Source: Aedes albopictus (Eukaryota > Arthropoda > Insecta > Diptera > Culicidae). From it: DNA of 64,000 nt. The translations under genes and the position numbers were made by a program. Below, piece after piece: positions 11,896 to 25,800 of this stretch. The notes under the pieces were generated by a model. The model had not been told where the DNA came from and did not search any database. It worked only from the letters and a program-made list of their open reading frames with translations. Within the stretch, counting starts at the first letter, position 1; the number at the start of each line of letters is the position of its first letter. The stretch covers positions 342,748,263 through 342,812,262 of the forward strand of contig NC_085138.1 in assembly GCF_035046485.1 (NCBI RefSeq). Reading direction: 5' to 3'.

Positions 11896-12767
11896 CCGTC
11901 AAGGCGCCTTTCACCGTGGGGGCTCCATTCACCGTGCGCCTTCGAATATTTTTTCATTATTTCCATATTATGTTTGAATGATATGACAATTTCCCTTCAA
12001 TTTCACCAATACAGCACTAATGTAATTGTTATCATGTCAAAACGCTCATTAGAAACATTTAAAAGTATCATTTTGACACTAAAGTGTGTTTATATGAAGC
12101 GGGTTTCTGCTCGTTCACTGCATTCATAGTAAAAAAAAACGAAAACTGCGCTAAGGTGATTTAAGCGATAAACTAAATGTAGTAACGTTTTTATCCCACC
12201 AAGAAGCAATTGAATTCACATATCAAGTATGTATTTTGCATTACCGAAGTAAGTTTAACAAGAAAGTACGATTACTCGTACTTTTTAATTGAAACAAAAA
12301 GGCACGGTAAATAGGAACCCTAAAAATCCATGGTCTCCATTCACCGTGCCCCATATTGTCCCATATATCTGAAAAAAATCGAAAATTTAAACATTCGTTT
12401 TTATAAAAAAAATCTTGCAAGTTATTACTTGAAATGAATTTAAACGAAGAAAATTCCCTTGGCTGGGTTGTTTTGATCATTTTTAAACAAAGTAGAATAA
12501 AATTTCTGACACACGGTGAATGGGTCCCTACTACCACGGTGAATGGTGACCTACCACGGAATTAGGCGACCCTACTACCCTTTACTAATTGTACTATATC
12601 ACCAGATTTTGTGAAACATTTTCTACTTCTGTGGATATTGCTTCAATTTTAACCTATAATGAAGGCAATTAAAAGCGGCACCAACAATGTTTATGAGACT
12701 GGTGTCAAATGACAGCCCTTATTTGCCCCGAATCCTCTTAGATCCACGGTGAATGGTGCCTTGACGG
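11896..12767. mobile_element. TIR element G (CCGTCAAGGC family)
   Basis: The left end is CCGTCAAGGCGCCTTTCACC and the right end, reverse-complemented, is CCGTCAAGGCACCATTCACC. TA at 11894-11895 and 12768-12769. The motif CACGGTGAATGG recurs several times near the right end and CATTCACCGTGC near the left. No coding capacity apparent; a 98 aa frame at 12241-12537 (-) has no domain I recognise. Confidence 0.82.
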
Positions 12768-12769
12768 TA

Positions 12770-13500
12770 GCTTCAAACCCTTAAAAGACCATTTTGGGGT
12801 ATACAATTAAACATCAGTTTAAATCAAAAATGGCCTTATCCACTTAGTTTTGACCTTCTAAACTTGAATAACCTGTCAAACTCTTACAACTTGTGAATTT
12901 GGCTAAAATATATTTTTAAATTGACTCTTAAACGAAGGTATTTAATTACCTATGAACTAAGCGAGTTCTGCCACATTAAATTACTGTTTAAACAAAATAC
13001 AAAAATTTAATAACTGATTCTTGCCTAATATAGCCACACAACATCACAATAGAGACTCCATAAAAATGTTAACACAGAAAGTTCACAGCTAATACTAGTG
13101 GCAATTGATTGTTTAGTACCAACGGTTTCATCAATGTAAGAAACACATTGAAAAACCTTAGAAAAAGTAATTTAAACTTACTTTTTCTAGAAACTGAAAA
13201 GTCTACACTCATCTCTAGGCATCCATGAACTGAATGACGTAAGAATTGTATGATCATAACGACGTATAGAAGTTGCTAGAATGGAATTACAATGTAGCCC
13301 CTGATTGATCAATTTGACCCCGGTATACGGTTTTTTAACGTGCAATAAAGTTTCACAATACTTTTTCAAGTAGCTCAACACGTACTCAGAGGGCCAGTTT
13401 TAAAAATATATAACATGTAATGTTTGCTTTAACAAGATAATTTATCAAGAAATATCGAACATTTTGACCAATGTTTTCCCGGATTACTGAACGTTTTTCT
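12770..13500. mobile_element. Remnants of GGGGTA-type TIR elements
   Basis: 13340-13493 is an inverted, diverged 5' fragment of the A/B/C family (blocks AAGTAGCTCAACACGTACTC and TAATGTTTGCTTTAACAAGA correspond to their first 150 bp). 13303-13329 resembles the terminus GATCAATTTGACCCCGGTAT of a related element, and 12796 reads TTTTGGGGTATAC. The rest is AT-rich and unassigned. Confidence 0.6.
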
Positions 13501-13502
13501 CT

Positions 13503-13815
13503 GTTATACAGGCCAAATGTACTCATTCGATTATGCCCGTACTCAAATATAGTAATGCTTAATCTGAAAAAGATTTAAAGATTCCTTCAACTTGTCTATA
13601 TCATATGTAAATGATAAAAGAAAGTTCAATATCACAGAAACACCCGTATTAAACGCCTGAAAGTAGCCAATCTTTTTTAAAATTGCAAAAGTAATTTCCG
13701 ATAGCGTGCCTGCCACCGGGGGTAAACAGGCGTGCCGCTGCATCGCGCGAGCAATCGTTTTATTTGCAGCGTAAAATCGTTTTCCTAAATTCCGTGAAAT
13801 TGCATTGCGCGATTA
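13503..13815 (-). repeat. Right inner arm of the large inverted repeat
   Basis: This is the inverted copy of 5735-6230 without the MITE. On the - strand it reads, in order, CGATTTTACGCTGCAAATAA, GATTGCTCGCGCGATGCAGC, TTTACCCCCGGTGGCAGGCA, CAGGCGTTTAATACGGG, TTGAACTTTCTTTTATC and AGCATTACTATATTTGAG. It lies directly between the MITE spacer and the edge monomers of the right satellite array. Confidence 0.88.
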
Positions 13816-13859
13816 TATCGTCAACCAAAACAAGCACTTAGAAATTTTGCGTCATTTAT

Positions 13860-16800
13860 GCACGATATGAATTCGCTGTAAAGGAAATTAAACTGATTAT
13901 TTGGTCGCTGAACTTTTTTTTCGAATTGTGGCTTAGAGTGAAATTTCAGTTAAATTTCCATATATAGCTAATACTGCAATTTTGGCAACATTGCCGGCCT
14001 TGGTCACAAAACCAAACATGCAGTCATGTCCTCATATGTCTGTAGGAACATCCTGGGAAGTTTAACGATATTAGTTTTTTGGTCGCCGAACATTTTTTTC
14101 CGAGTTGTGAGTTAGAGTAAAATTTCAGTTAAATTTCCATATACAGCGAATACCGCGATTTTGGCAACATTGCCGGCCAAAGTCATAAAACCAAGCATGC
14201 AGTCATGTTCTCATATGTCTGTAGGACCATCCTGGGAAGTTTGACGATATTAGTTTTTTGGTCGCCGAACATTTTTTTCCGAATTGTGAGTTAGAGTGAA
14301 ATTTCAGTTAAATTTCCATATACAGCGATTTTGGCAACATTGCCGGCCAAAGTTACAAAACCAAGCATGCAGTCATGTTCTCATATGTCTGTAGGATCAT
14401 CCTGGGAAGTTTGACGATATTAGTTTTTTGCTTCCCGAACATTTTTTTTCGAGTTGTGACTTGGAGTAAAATTGCAGTGAAATTTCCATGTACGGCGAAT
14501 ATCGTGATTCTGGCAACATTGCCGGCCTAGGGCCCAAAACCAAAGATGCAGTCACGTTCCCATATGTCTGTAGGAGCATCCTAGAAAGTTTGACGATACT
14601 ACTTTTTTGCTCCCCGAACATTTTTTTTTTTCGAACTCTGACTTGGAGTAAAATTTCGATGAAATTTCCGTATACGAAGAATATCGTAATTCTGGCAACA
14701 TTGCCGGCCTAGGGCCCAAAACCAAAGATGCAGTCACGTCCCCATATGTCTGTAGGAGCATCCTGGAAAGTTTGACGATATTACTTTTTTGCTTCCCGAA
14801 CATTTTTTATCGAGTTGTGACTTGGAGTAAAATTTCAGTGAAATTTCCATATACGGCGAATATCGTGATTCTGGCAACATTGCCGTCCTAGGGCCCAAAA
14901 CCAAAGATGCAGACACGTTCCCATATGTCTGTAGGAGCATCCTGGAAAGTTTGACGATATTACTTTTTTGCTTCCCGAACATTTTTTTTCGAATTGTGAA
15001 TTGGAGTATAATTTCAGTTAAATTGTAATATACAGAAAATATCGTGATTTTGGCAACATTGCCGGCCTAGGGCCCAAAACCAAAGATGCAGTCACGTTCC
15101 CATATGTCTGTAGGAGCACCCTGGAAAGTTTGACGATATTACTTTTTTGCTTCCCGAACATTTTTTTTCGAGTTGTGACTTGGAGTAAAATTTCAGTGAA
15201 ATTTCCATATACGGCGAATATCGTGATTTTGGCAACATTGCCGGCCTAAGGCCCAAAACCAAAGATGCAGTCACGTTCCCATATGTCTGTAGGAGCATCC
15301 TGGAAAGTTTGACGATATTACTTTTTTGCTCCCCGAACATTTTTTTTCGAACTCTGACTTGGAGTAAAATTTCAGTGAAATTTCCATGTACTGCGAATAT
15401 CGTGATTTTGGCAACATTGCCGGCCTAGGGCCCAAAACCAAAGATGCAGTCACGTTCCCATATGTCTGTAGGAGCATCCTGGAAAGTTTGATGATATTAC
15501 TTTTTTGCTTCCCGAACATTTTTTTTCGAGTTGTGACTTGGAGTAAAATTTCAGGGAAATTTCCATATACGGCGAATATCGTGATTCTGGCAACATTGCC
15601 GGCCTAGGGCCCAAAACCAAAGATGCAGTCACGTTCCCATATGTCTGTAGGAGCATCCTGGAAAGTTTGACGATATTACTTTTTTGCTCCCCGAACATTT
15701 TTTTTCGAACTCTGACTTGGAGTAAAATTTCAGTGAAATTTCCATGTACGGCTAATATCGTGATTTTGGCAACATTGCCGGCCTAGGGCCCAAAACCAAA
15801 GATGCAATCACGTTCACATATGTCTGTAGGAGCATCCTGGAAAGTTTGACGATATTACTTTTTAGCTTCCCGAACATTTTTTTTCGAACTCTGACTTGGA
15901 GTAAAATTTCAGTGAAATTTCCATGTACGGCTAATATCGTGATTTTGGCAACTTTGCCGGCCTAGGGCCCAAAACCAAAGATGCAGTCACGTTCCCATAT
16001 GTCTGTAGCAGCATCCTGGAAAGTTTGACGATATTACTTTTTTGCTTCCCGAACATTTTTTTTCGAGTTGTGACTTGGAGTAAAATTGCAGTGAAATTTC
16101 CATGTACGGCGAATATCGTGATTTTGGCAACATTGCCGGCCTAAGGCCCAAAACCAAAGATGCAGTCACGTTCCCATATGTCTGTAGGAGCATCCTGGAA
16201 AGTTTGACGATATTACTTTTTTGCTTCCCGAACATTTTTTATCGAGTTGTGACTTGGAGTAAAATTTCAGTGAAATTTCCATATACGGCGAATATCGTGA
16301 TTCTGGCAACATTGCCGGCCTAGGGCCCAAAACCAAAGATGCAGACACGTTCCCATATGTCTGTAGGAGCATCCTGGAAAGTTTGACGATATTACTTTTT
16401 TGCTCCCCGAACATTTTTTTTCGAATTGTGAATTGGAGTATAATTTCAGTTAAATTGTTATATACAGAAAATATCGTGATTTTGGCAACATTGCCGGCCT
16501 AGGGCCCAAAACCAAAGATGCAGTCACGTTCCCATATGTCTGTAGGAGCACCCTGGAAAGTTTGACGATATTACTTTTTTGCTTCCCGAATATTTTTTTT
16601 CGAGTTGTGACTTGGAGTAAAATTTCAGTGAAATTTCCATATACGGCGAATATCGTGATTCTGGCAACATTGCCGGCCTAGGGCCCAAAACCAAAGATGC
16701 AGTCACGTTCCCATATGTCTGTAGGAGCATCCTGGAAAGTTTGACGATATTACTTTTTTGCTCCCCGAACATTTTTTTTCGAACTCCGACTTGGAGTAAA

Positions 16801-19800
16801 ATTTCAGTGAAATTTCCATGTACGGCGAATATTGTGATTCTGGCAACATTGCCGGCCTAGGGCCCAAAACCAAAGATGCAGTCACGTTCCCATATGTCTG
16901 TAGGAGCATCCTAGAAAGTTTGACGATATTACTTTTTTGCTCCCCGAACATTTTTTTTCGAACTCTGACTTGGAGTAAAATTTCGATGAAATTTCCGTAT
17001 ACGAAGAATATCGTAATTCTGGCAACATTGCCGGCCTAGGGCCCAAAACCAAAGATGCAGTCACGTCCCCATATGTCTGTAGGAGCATCCTGGAAAGTTT
17101 GACGATATTACTTTTTTGCTTCCCGAACATTTTTTTTCGAGTTGTGACTTGGAGTAAAATTTCAGTGAAATTTCCATATACGGCGAATATCGTGATTCTG
17201 GCAACATTGCCGTCCTAGGGCTCAAAACCAAAGATGCAGTCACGTTCCCATATGTCTGTAGGAGCACCCTGGAAAGTTTGACGATATTACTTTTTTGCTC
17301 CCCGAACATTTTTTTTTTTCAAACTCCGACTTGAAGTAAAATTTCAGTAAAATTTCCATGTACGGCGAATATCGTGATTTTGGCAACATTGCCGGCCTAG
17401 GGCCCAAAACCAAAGATGCAGTCACGTTCCTATGTCTCTGTAGGAGCATCCTAGAAAGTTTGACGATATTACTTTTTTGCTCCCCGAACATTTTTTTTTC
17501 AAATTGTGATTTGGAGTAAAATTTCTGTGAAATTTCCGTATACGAAGAATATCGTGATTTTGGCAACATTGCCGGCCTAGGGCCCAAAACCAAAGATGCA
17601 GTCACGTTCCCATATGTCTGTAGGAGCATCATGGGAAGTTTGACGATATAACTTTTTTGCTCCCCGAACATTTTTTTTTTTCAAATTGTGACTTGGAGTA
17701 ATTTTTTGTGAAATTTCCATATACGAAGAATATCGTGATTTTGGCAACATTGCCGGCCTAGGGCTCAAAACCAAAGATGCAGTCACGTTCCCATATGTCT
17801 GTAGGAGCATCCTAGAAAGTTTGGCGATATTACTTTTTTGCTCCCCGAACATTTTTTTTTCAAATTGTGAATTGGAGTAAAATTTCTGTGAAATTTCCGT
17901 ATACCAAGAATATCGTGATTTTGGCAACATTGCCGGCCTAGGGGCCAAAACCAAAGATGCAGTCACGTTCCCATATGTCTGTAGGAGCATCCTGGAAAGT
18001 TTGACGATATTACTTTTTTGCTCCCCGAACATTTTTTTTTTTCGAATTGTGAATTGGAGTAAATTTTTGTGAAATTTCCATATACGAAGAATATCGTGAT
18101 TTTGGCAACATTGCCGGCCTAGGGCCCAAAACCAAAGATGCAGTCACGTTCCTATGTCTCTGTAGGAGCATCCTAGAAAGTTTGACGATATTACTTTTTT
18201 GCTCCCCGAACATTTTTTTTTTTTTCAAATTGTGATTTGGAGTAAAATTTCTGTGAAATTTCCGTATACGAAGAATATCGTGATTTTGGCAACATTGCCG
18301 GCCTAGGGCCCAAAACCAAAGATGCAGTCACGTTCCCATATGTCTGTAGGAGCATCATGGGAAGTTTGACGATATAACTTTTTTGCTCCCCGAACATTTT
18401 TTTTCAAATTGTGACTTGGAGTAATTTTTTGTGAAATTTCCATATACGAAGAATATCGTGATTTTGGCAACATTGGCCTAGGGCCCAAAACCAAAGATGC
18501 AGTCACGTTCCCATATGTCTGTAGGAGCATCCTAGAAAGTTTGACGATATCACTTTTTTGCTCCCCGAACATTTTTTTTTCAAATTGTGAATTGGAGTAA
18601 AATTTCTGTGAAATTTCCGTATACCAAGAATATCGTGATTTTGGCAACATTGCCGGCCTAGGGGCCAAAACCAAAGATGCAGTCACGTTCCCATATGTCT
18701 GTAGGAGCATTCTAGAAAGTTTGACGATATTACTTTTTTGCTCCCCGAACATTTTTTTTTCAAATTGTGACTTGGAGTAAAATTTCTGTGAAATTTTCAT
18801 GTACGAATAATATCGTGATTTTGGCAACATTGCCGGCCTAGGGTCCAAAACCAAAGATGCAGTCACGTTCCCATATGTCTGTAGGAGCATTCTAGAAAGT
18901 TTGACGATATTACTTTTTTGCTCCCCGAACATTTTTTTTCGAACTCCGACTTGGAGTAAAATTTCAGTGAAATTTCCATGTACGGCGAATATCGTGATTC
19001 TGGCAACATTGCCGGCCTAGGGCCCAAAACCAAAGATGCAGTCACGTTCCCATATGTCTGTAGGAGCATCCTGGAAAGTTTGACGATATTACTTTTTTGC
19101 TCCCCAAACATTTTTTTCCGAATTGTGAATTGGAGTAAAATTTCAGTTAAATTGTTATATACAGAAAATATCGTGATTTTGGCAACATTGCCGGCCTAGG
19201 GCCCAAAACCAAAGATGCAGTCACGTTCACATATGTCTGTAGGAGCATCCTAGAAAGTTTGACGATATTACTTTTTTGCTCCCCGAACATTTTTTTTCGA
19301 ACTCTGACATGGAGTAAAATTTCAGTGAAATTTCCATGTACGGCGAATATCGTGATTTTGGCAACATTGCCGGCCTAAGGCCCAAAACCAAAGATGCAGT
19401 CATGTTTCCATATGTCTGTAGGAGCATCCTGGAAAGTTTGACGATATTACTTTTTTGCTCCCCGAACATTTTTTATTTCAAACTCCGACTTGAAGTAAAA
19501 TTTCAGTGAAATTTCCATGTACGGCGAATATCGTGATTTTGGCAACATTGCCGGCCTAGGGCCCAAAACCAAAGATGCAGTCACGTTCCCATATGTCTGT
19601 AGGAGCATCCTGGAAAGTTTGACGATATTACTTTTTTGCTTCCCGAACATTTTTTTTTCGAGTTGTGACTTGGAGTAAAATTGCAGTGAAATTTCCATGT
19701 ACGGCGAATATCGTGATTTTGGCAACATTGCCGGCCTAGGTCCCAAAACCAAAGATGCAGTCACGTTCCCATATGTCTGTAAGAGCACCCTGGAAAGTTT

Positions 19801-22800
19801 GACGATATTACTTTTTTACTCCCCGAACATTTTTTTTTCGAACTCCGACTTGGAGTAAAATTTCAGTGAAATTTCCATGTACGGCGAATATCGTGATTTT
19901 GGCAACATTGCCGGCCTAGGGCCCAAAACCAAAGATGCAGTCACGTTCCCATATGTCTGTAAGAGCACCCTGGAAAGTTTGACGATATTACTTTTTTACT
20001 CCCCGAACATTTTTTTTTCGAACTCCGACTTGGAGTAAAATTTCAGTGAAATTTCCATGTACGGCGAATATCGTGATTTTGGCAACATTGCCGGCCTAGG
20101 GCCCAAAACCAAAGATGCAGTCACGTTCCCATATGTCTGTAGGAGCATCCTGGAAAGTTTGACGATATTACTTTTTTGCTTCCCGAACATTTTTTTTCGA
20201 GTTGTGACTTGGAGTAAAATTGCAGTGAAATTTCCATGTACGGCGAATATCGTGATTTTGGCAACATTGCCAGCCTAGGGCCCAAAACCAAAGATGCAGT
20301 CACGTTCCCATATGTCTGTAGGAGCACCCTGGAAAGTTTGACGATATTACTTTTTTGCTTCCCGAACATTTTTTTTCGAGTTGTGACTTGGAGTAAAATT
20401 TCAGTGAAATTTCCATATACGGCGAATATCGTGATTCTGGCAACATTGCCGGCCTAGGGCCCAAAACCAAAGATGCAGTCACGTTCCCATATGTCTGTAG
20501 GAGCATCCTGGAAAGTTTGACGATATTACTTTTTTGCTCCCCGAACATTTTTTTTCGAACTCTGACTTGGAGTAAAATTTCAGTGAAATTTCCATGTACT
20601 GCGAATATCGTGATTTTGGCAACATTGCCGGCCTAGGGCCCAAAACCAAAGATGCAGTCACGTTCCCATATGTCTGTAGGAGCATCCTGGAAAGTTTGAT
20701 GATATTACTTTTTTGCTTCCCGAACATTTTTTTTCGAGTTGTGACTTGGAGTAAAATTTCAGTGAAATTTCCATATACGGCGAATATCGTGATTCTGGCA
20801 ACATTGCCGGCCTAGGGCCCAAAACCAAAGATGCAGTCACGTTCCCATATGTCTGTAGGAGCATCCTGGAAAGTTTGACGATATTACTTTTTTGCTCCCC
20901 GAACATTTTTTTTCGAACTCTGACTTGGAGTAAAATTTCAGTGAAATTTCCATGTACGGCGAATATCGTGATTTTGGCAACATTGCCGGCCTAGGGCCCA
21001 AAATCAAAGATGCAGTCACGTTCCCATATGTCTGTAGGAGCATCCTGGAAAGTTTGACGATATTACTTTTTTGCTTCCCGAACATTTTTTTTTCGAGTTG
21101 TGACTTGGAGTAAAATTGCAGTGAAATTTCGATGTACGGCGAATATCGTGATTTTGGCAACATTGCCGGCCTAAGGCCCAAAACCAAAGATGCAGTCACG
21201 TTCCCATATGTCTGTAGGAGCATCCTGGAAAGTTTGACGATATTACTTTTTTGCTCCCCGAACATTTTTTTTCGAACTCTGACTTGGAGTAAAATTTCAG
21301 TGAAATTTCCATGTACTGCGAATATCGTGATTTTGGCAACATTGCCGGCCTAGGGCCCAAAACCAAAGATGCAGTCACGTTCCCATATGTCTGTAGGAGC
21401 ATCCTGGAAAGTTTGATGATATTACTTTTTTGCTTCCCGAACATTTTTTTTCGAGTTGTGACTTGGAGTAAAATTTCAGTGAAATTTCCATATACGGCGA
21501 ATATCGTGATTCTGGCAACATTGCCGGCCTAGGGCCCAAAACCAAAGATGCAGTCACGTTCCCATATGTCTGTAGGAGCATCCTGGAAAGTTTGATGATA
21601 TTACTTTTTTGCTTCCCGAACATTTTTTTTCGAGTTGTGACTTGGAGTAAAATTTCAGGGAAATTTCCATATACGGCGAATATCGTGATTCTGGCAACAT
21701 TGCCGGCATAGGGCCCAAAACCAAAGATGCAGTCACGTTCCCAAATGTCTGTAGGAGCATCCTGGAAAGTTTGACGATATTACTTTTTTGCTCCCCGAAC
21801 ATTTTTTTTCGAACTCTGACTTGGAGTAAAATTTCAGTGAAATTTCCATGTACGGCTAATATCGTGATTTTGGCAACATTGCCGGCCTAGGGCCCAAAAC
21901 CAAAGATGCAATCACGTTCACATATGTCTGTAGGAGCATCCTGGAAAGTTTGACGATATTACTTTTTAGCTTCCCGAACATTTTTTTTCGAGTTGTGACT
22001 TGGAGTAAAATTGCAGTGAAATTTCCATGTACGGCGAATATCGTGATTTTGGCAACATGGCCGGCCTAGGGCCCAAAACCAAAGATGCAGTCACGTTCCC
22101 ATATGTCTGTAGGAGCATCCTGGAAAGTTTGACGATATTACTTTTTTGCTCCCCGAACATTTTTTTTCGAACTCTGACTTGGAGTAAAATTTCAGTGAAA
22201 TTTCCATGTACGGCTAATATCGTGATTTTGGCAACTTTGCCGGCCTAGGGCCCAAAACCAAAGATGCAGTCACGTTCCCATATGTCTGTAGGAGCATCCT
22301 GGAAAGTTTGACGATAATACTTTTTTGCTTCCCGAACATTTTTTTTCGAACTCTGACTTGGAGTAAAATTGCAGTGAAATTTCCATGTACGGCGAATATC
22401 GTGATTTTGGCAACATTGCCGGCCTAAGGCCCAAAACCAAAGATGCAGTCACGTTCCCATATGTCTGTAGGAGCATCCTGGAAAGTTTGACGATATTACT
22501 TTTTTGCTTCCCGAACATTTTTTATCGAGTTGTGACTTGGAGTAAAATTTCAGTGAAATTTCCATATACGGCGAATATCGTGATTCTGGAAACATTGCCG
22601 TCCTAGGGCCCAAAACCAAAGATGCAGACACGTTCCCATATGTCTGTAGGAGCATCCTGGAAAGTTTGACGATATTACTTTTTTGCTCCCCGAACATTTT
22701 TTTTCGAATTGTGAATTGGAGTATAATTTCAGTTAAATTGTAATATACAGAAAATATCGTGATTTTGGCAACATTGCCGGCCTAGGGCCCAAAACCAAAG

Positions 22801-25800
22801 ATGCAGTCACGTTCCCATATGTCTGTAGGAGCACCCTGGAAAGTTTGACGATATTACTTTTTTGCTTCCCGAACATTTTTTTTCGAGTTGTGACTTGGAG
22901 TAAAATTTCAGTGAAATTTCCATATACGGCGAATATCGTGATTCTGGCAACATTGCCGGCCTAGGGCCCAAAACCAAAGATGCAGTCACGTTCCCATATG
23001 TCTGTAGGAGCATCCTGGAAAGTTTGACGATATTACTTTTTTGCTCCCCGAACATTTTTTTTCGAACTCCGACTTGGAGTAAAATTTCAGTGAAATTTCC
23101 ATGTACGGCGAATATCGTGATTCTGGCAACATTGCCGGCCTAGGGCCCAAAACCAAAGATGCAGTCACGTTCCCATATGTCTGTAGGAGCATCCTGGAAA
23201 GTTTGACGATATTACTTTTTTGCTCCCCGAACATTTTTTTCCGAATTGTGAATTGGAGTAAAATTTCAATTAAATTGTTATATACAGAAAATATCGTGAT
23301 TTTGGCAACATTGCCGGCCTAGGGCCCAAAACCAAAGATGCAGTCACGTTCACATATGTCTGTAGGAGCATCCTAGAAAGTTTGACGATATTACTTTTTT
23401 GCTCCCCGAACATTTTTTTTCGAACTCTGACTTGGAGTAAAATTTCGATGAAATTTCCGTATACGAAGAATATCGTAATTCTGGCAACATTGCCGACCTA
23501 GGGCCCAAAACCAAAGATGCAGTCACGTTCCCATATGTCTGTAGGAGCACCCTGGAAAGTTTGACAATATTACTTTTTTGCTCCCCGAACATTTTTTTTT
23601 TTTTCAAACTCCGACTTGAAGTAAAATTTCAGTAAAATTTCCATGTACGGCGAATATCGTGATTTTGGCAACATTGCCGGCCTAGGGCCCAAAACCAAAG
23701 ATGCAGTCACGTTCCTATGTCTCTGTAGGAGCATCCTAGAAAGTTTGACGATATTACTTTTTTGCTCCCCGAACATTTTTTTTTCAAATTGTGATTTGGA
23801 GTAAAATTTCTGTGAAATTTCCGTATACGAAGAATATCGTGATTTTGGCAACATTGCCGGCCTAGGGCCCAAAACCAAAGATGCAGTCACGTTCCCATAT
23901 GTCTGTAGGAGCATCATGGGAAGTTTGACGATATAACTTTTTTGCTCCCCAAACATTTTTTTTTTCAAATTGTGACTTGGAGTAATTTTTTTGTGAAATT
24001 TCCATATACGAAGAATATCGTGATTTTGGCAACATTGCCGGCCTAGGGCCCAAAACCAAAGATGCAGTCACGTTCCCATATGTCTGTAGGAGCATCCTAG
24101 AAAGTTTGACGATATTACTTTTTTGCTCCCCGAACATTTTTTTTTCAAATTGTGAATTGGAGTAAAATTTCTGTGAAATTTCCGTATACCAAGAATATCG
24201 TGATTTTGGCAACATTGCCGGCCTAGGGGCCAAAACCAAAGATGCAGTCACGTTCCCATATGTCTGTAGGAGCATCCTGGAAAGTTTGACGATATTACTT
24301 TTTTGCTCCCCGAACATTTTTTTTTTCGAATTGTGAATTGGAGTAAATTTTTGTGAAATTTCCATATACGAAGAATATCGTGATTTTGGCAACATTGCCG
24401 GCCTAGGGCCCAAAACCAAAGATGCAGTCACGTTCCTATGTCTCTGTAGGAGCATCCTAGAAAGTTTGACGATATTACTTTTTTGCTCCCCGAACATTTT
24501 TTTTTTCAAATTGTGATTTGGAGTAAAATTTCTGTGAAATTTCCGTATACGAAGAATATCGTGATTTTGGCAACATTGCCGGCCTAGGGCCCAAAACCAA
24601 AGATGCAGTCACGTTCCCATATGTCTGTGGAGCATCATGGGAAGTTTGACGATATAACTTTTTTGCTCCCCGAACATTTTTTTTTTTTCAAATTGTGACT
24701 TGGAGTAATTTTTTGTGAAATTTCCATATACGAAGAATATCGTGATTTTGGCAACATTGCCGGCCTAGGGCCCAAAACCAAAGATGCAGTCACGTTCCCA
24801 TATGTCTGTAGGAGCATCCTAGAAAGTTTGACGATATTACTTTTTTGCTCCCCGAACATTTTTTTTCAAATTGTGAATTGGAGTAAAATTTCTGTGAAAT
24901 TTCCGTATACCAAGAATATCGTGATTTTGGCAACATTGCCGGCCTAGGGGCCAAAACCAAAGATGCAGTCACGTTCCCATATGTCTGTAGGAGCATCATG
25001 GGAAGTTTGACGATATAACTTTTTTGTTCCCCGAACTTTTTTTTTTCAAATTGTGACTTGGAGTAAAATTTCTGTGAAATTTTCATGTACGAATAATATC
25101 GTGATTTTGGCAACATTGCCGGCCTAGGGTCCAAAACCAAAGATGCAGTCACGTTCCCATATGTCTGTTGGAGCATTCTAGAAAGTTTGACGATATTACT
25201 TTTTTGCTCCCCGAACATTTTTTCTTCATATTGTGACTTGGAGTAAATTTTTGTAAAATTTCCATATACGAAGAATATCGTGATTTTGGCAACATTGCCG
25301 GCCTAGGGCTCAAAACCAAAGATGCAGTCACGTTCCCATATGTCTGTAGGAGCATCCTAGAAAGTTTGACGATATTACTTTTTTGCTCCCCGAACATTTT
25401 ATTTCAAATTGTGAATTGGAGTTAAATTTCTGTGAAATTTCCGTATACGAAGAATATCGTGATTTTGGCAACATTGCCGGCCTAAGGGCCAAAACCAAAG
25501 ATGCAGTCACGTTCCCATATGTCTGTAGGAGCATCATCAGAAGTTTGACGATATAACTTTTTTGCTCCCCGAACATTTTTTTTTCAAATTGTGACTTGGA
25601 GTAAAATTTCTGTGAAATTTCCATATACGAATAATATCGTGATTTTGGTAACATTGCCGGCCTAGGGCCCAAAACCAAAGATGCAGTCAAGTTCCCATAT
25701 GTCTGTAGGAGCATCCTAGGAAGTTTGACGATATTACTTTTTTGCTCCCCGAACATTTTATTTCAAATTGTGAATTGGAGTTAAATTTCTGTGAAATTTC

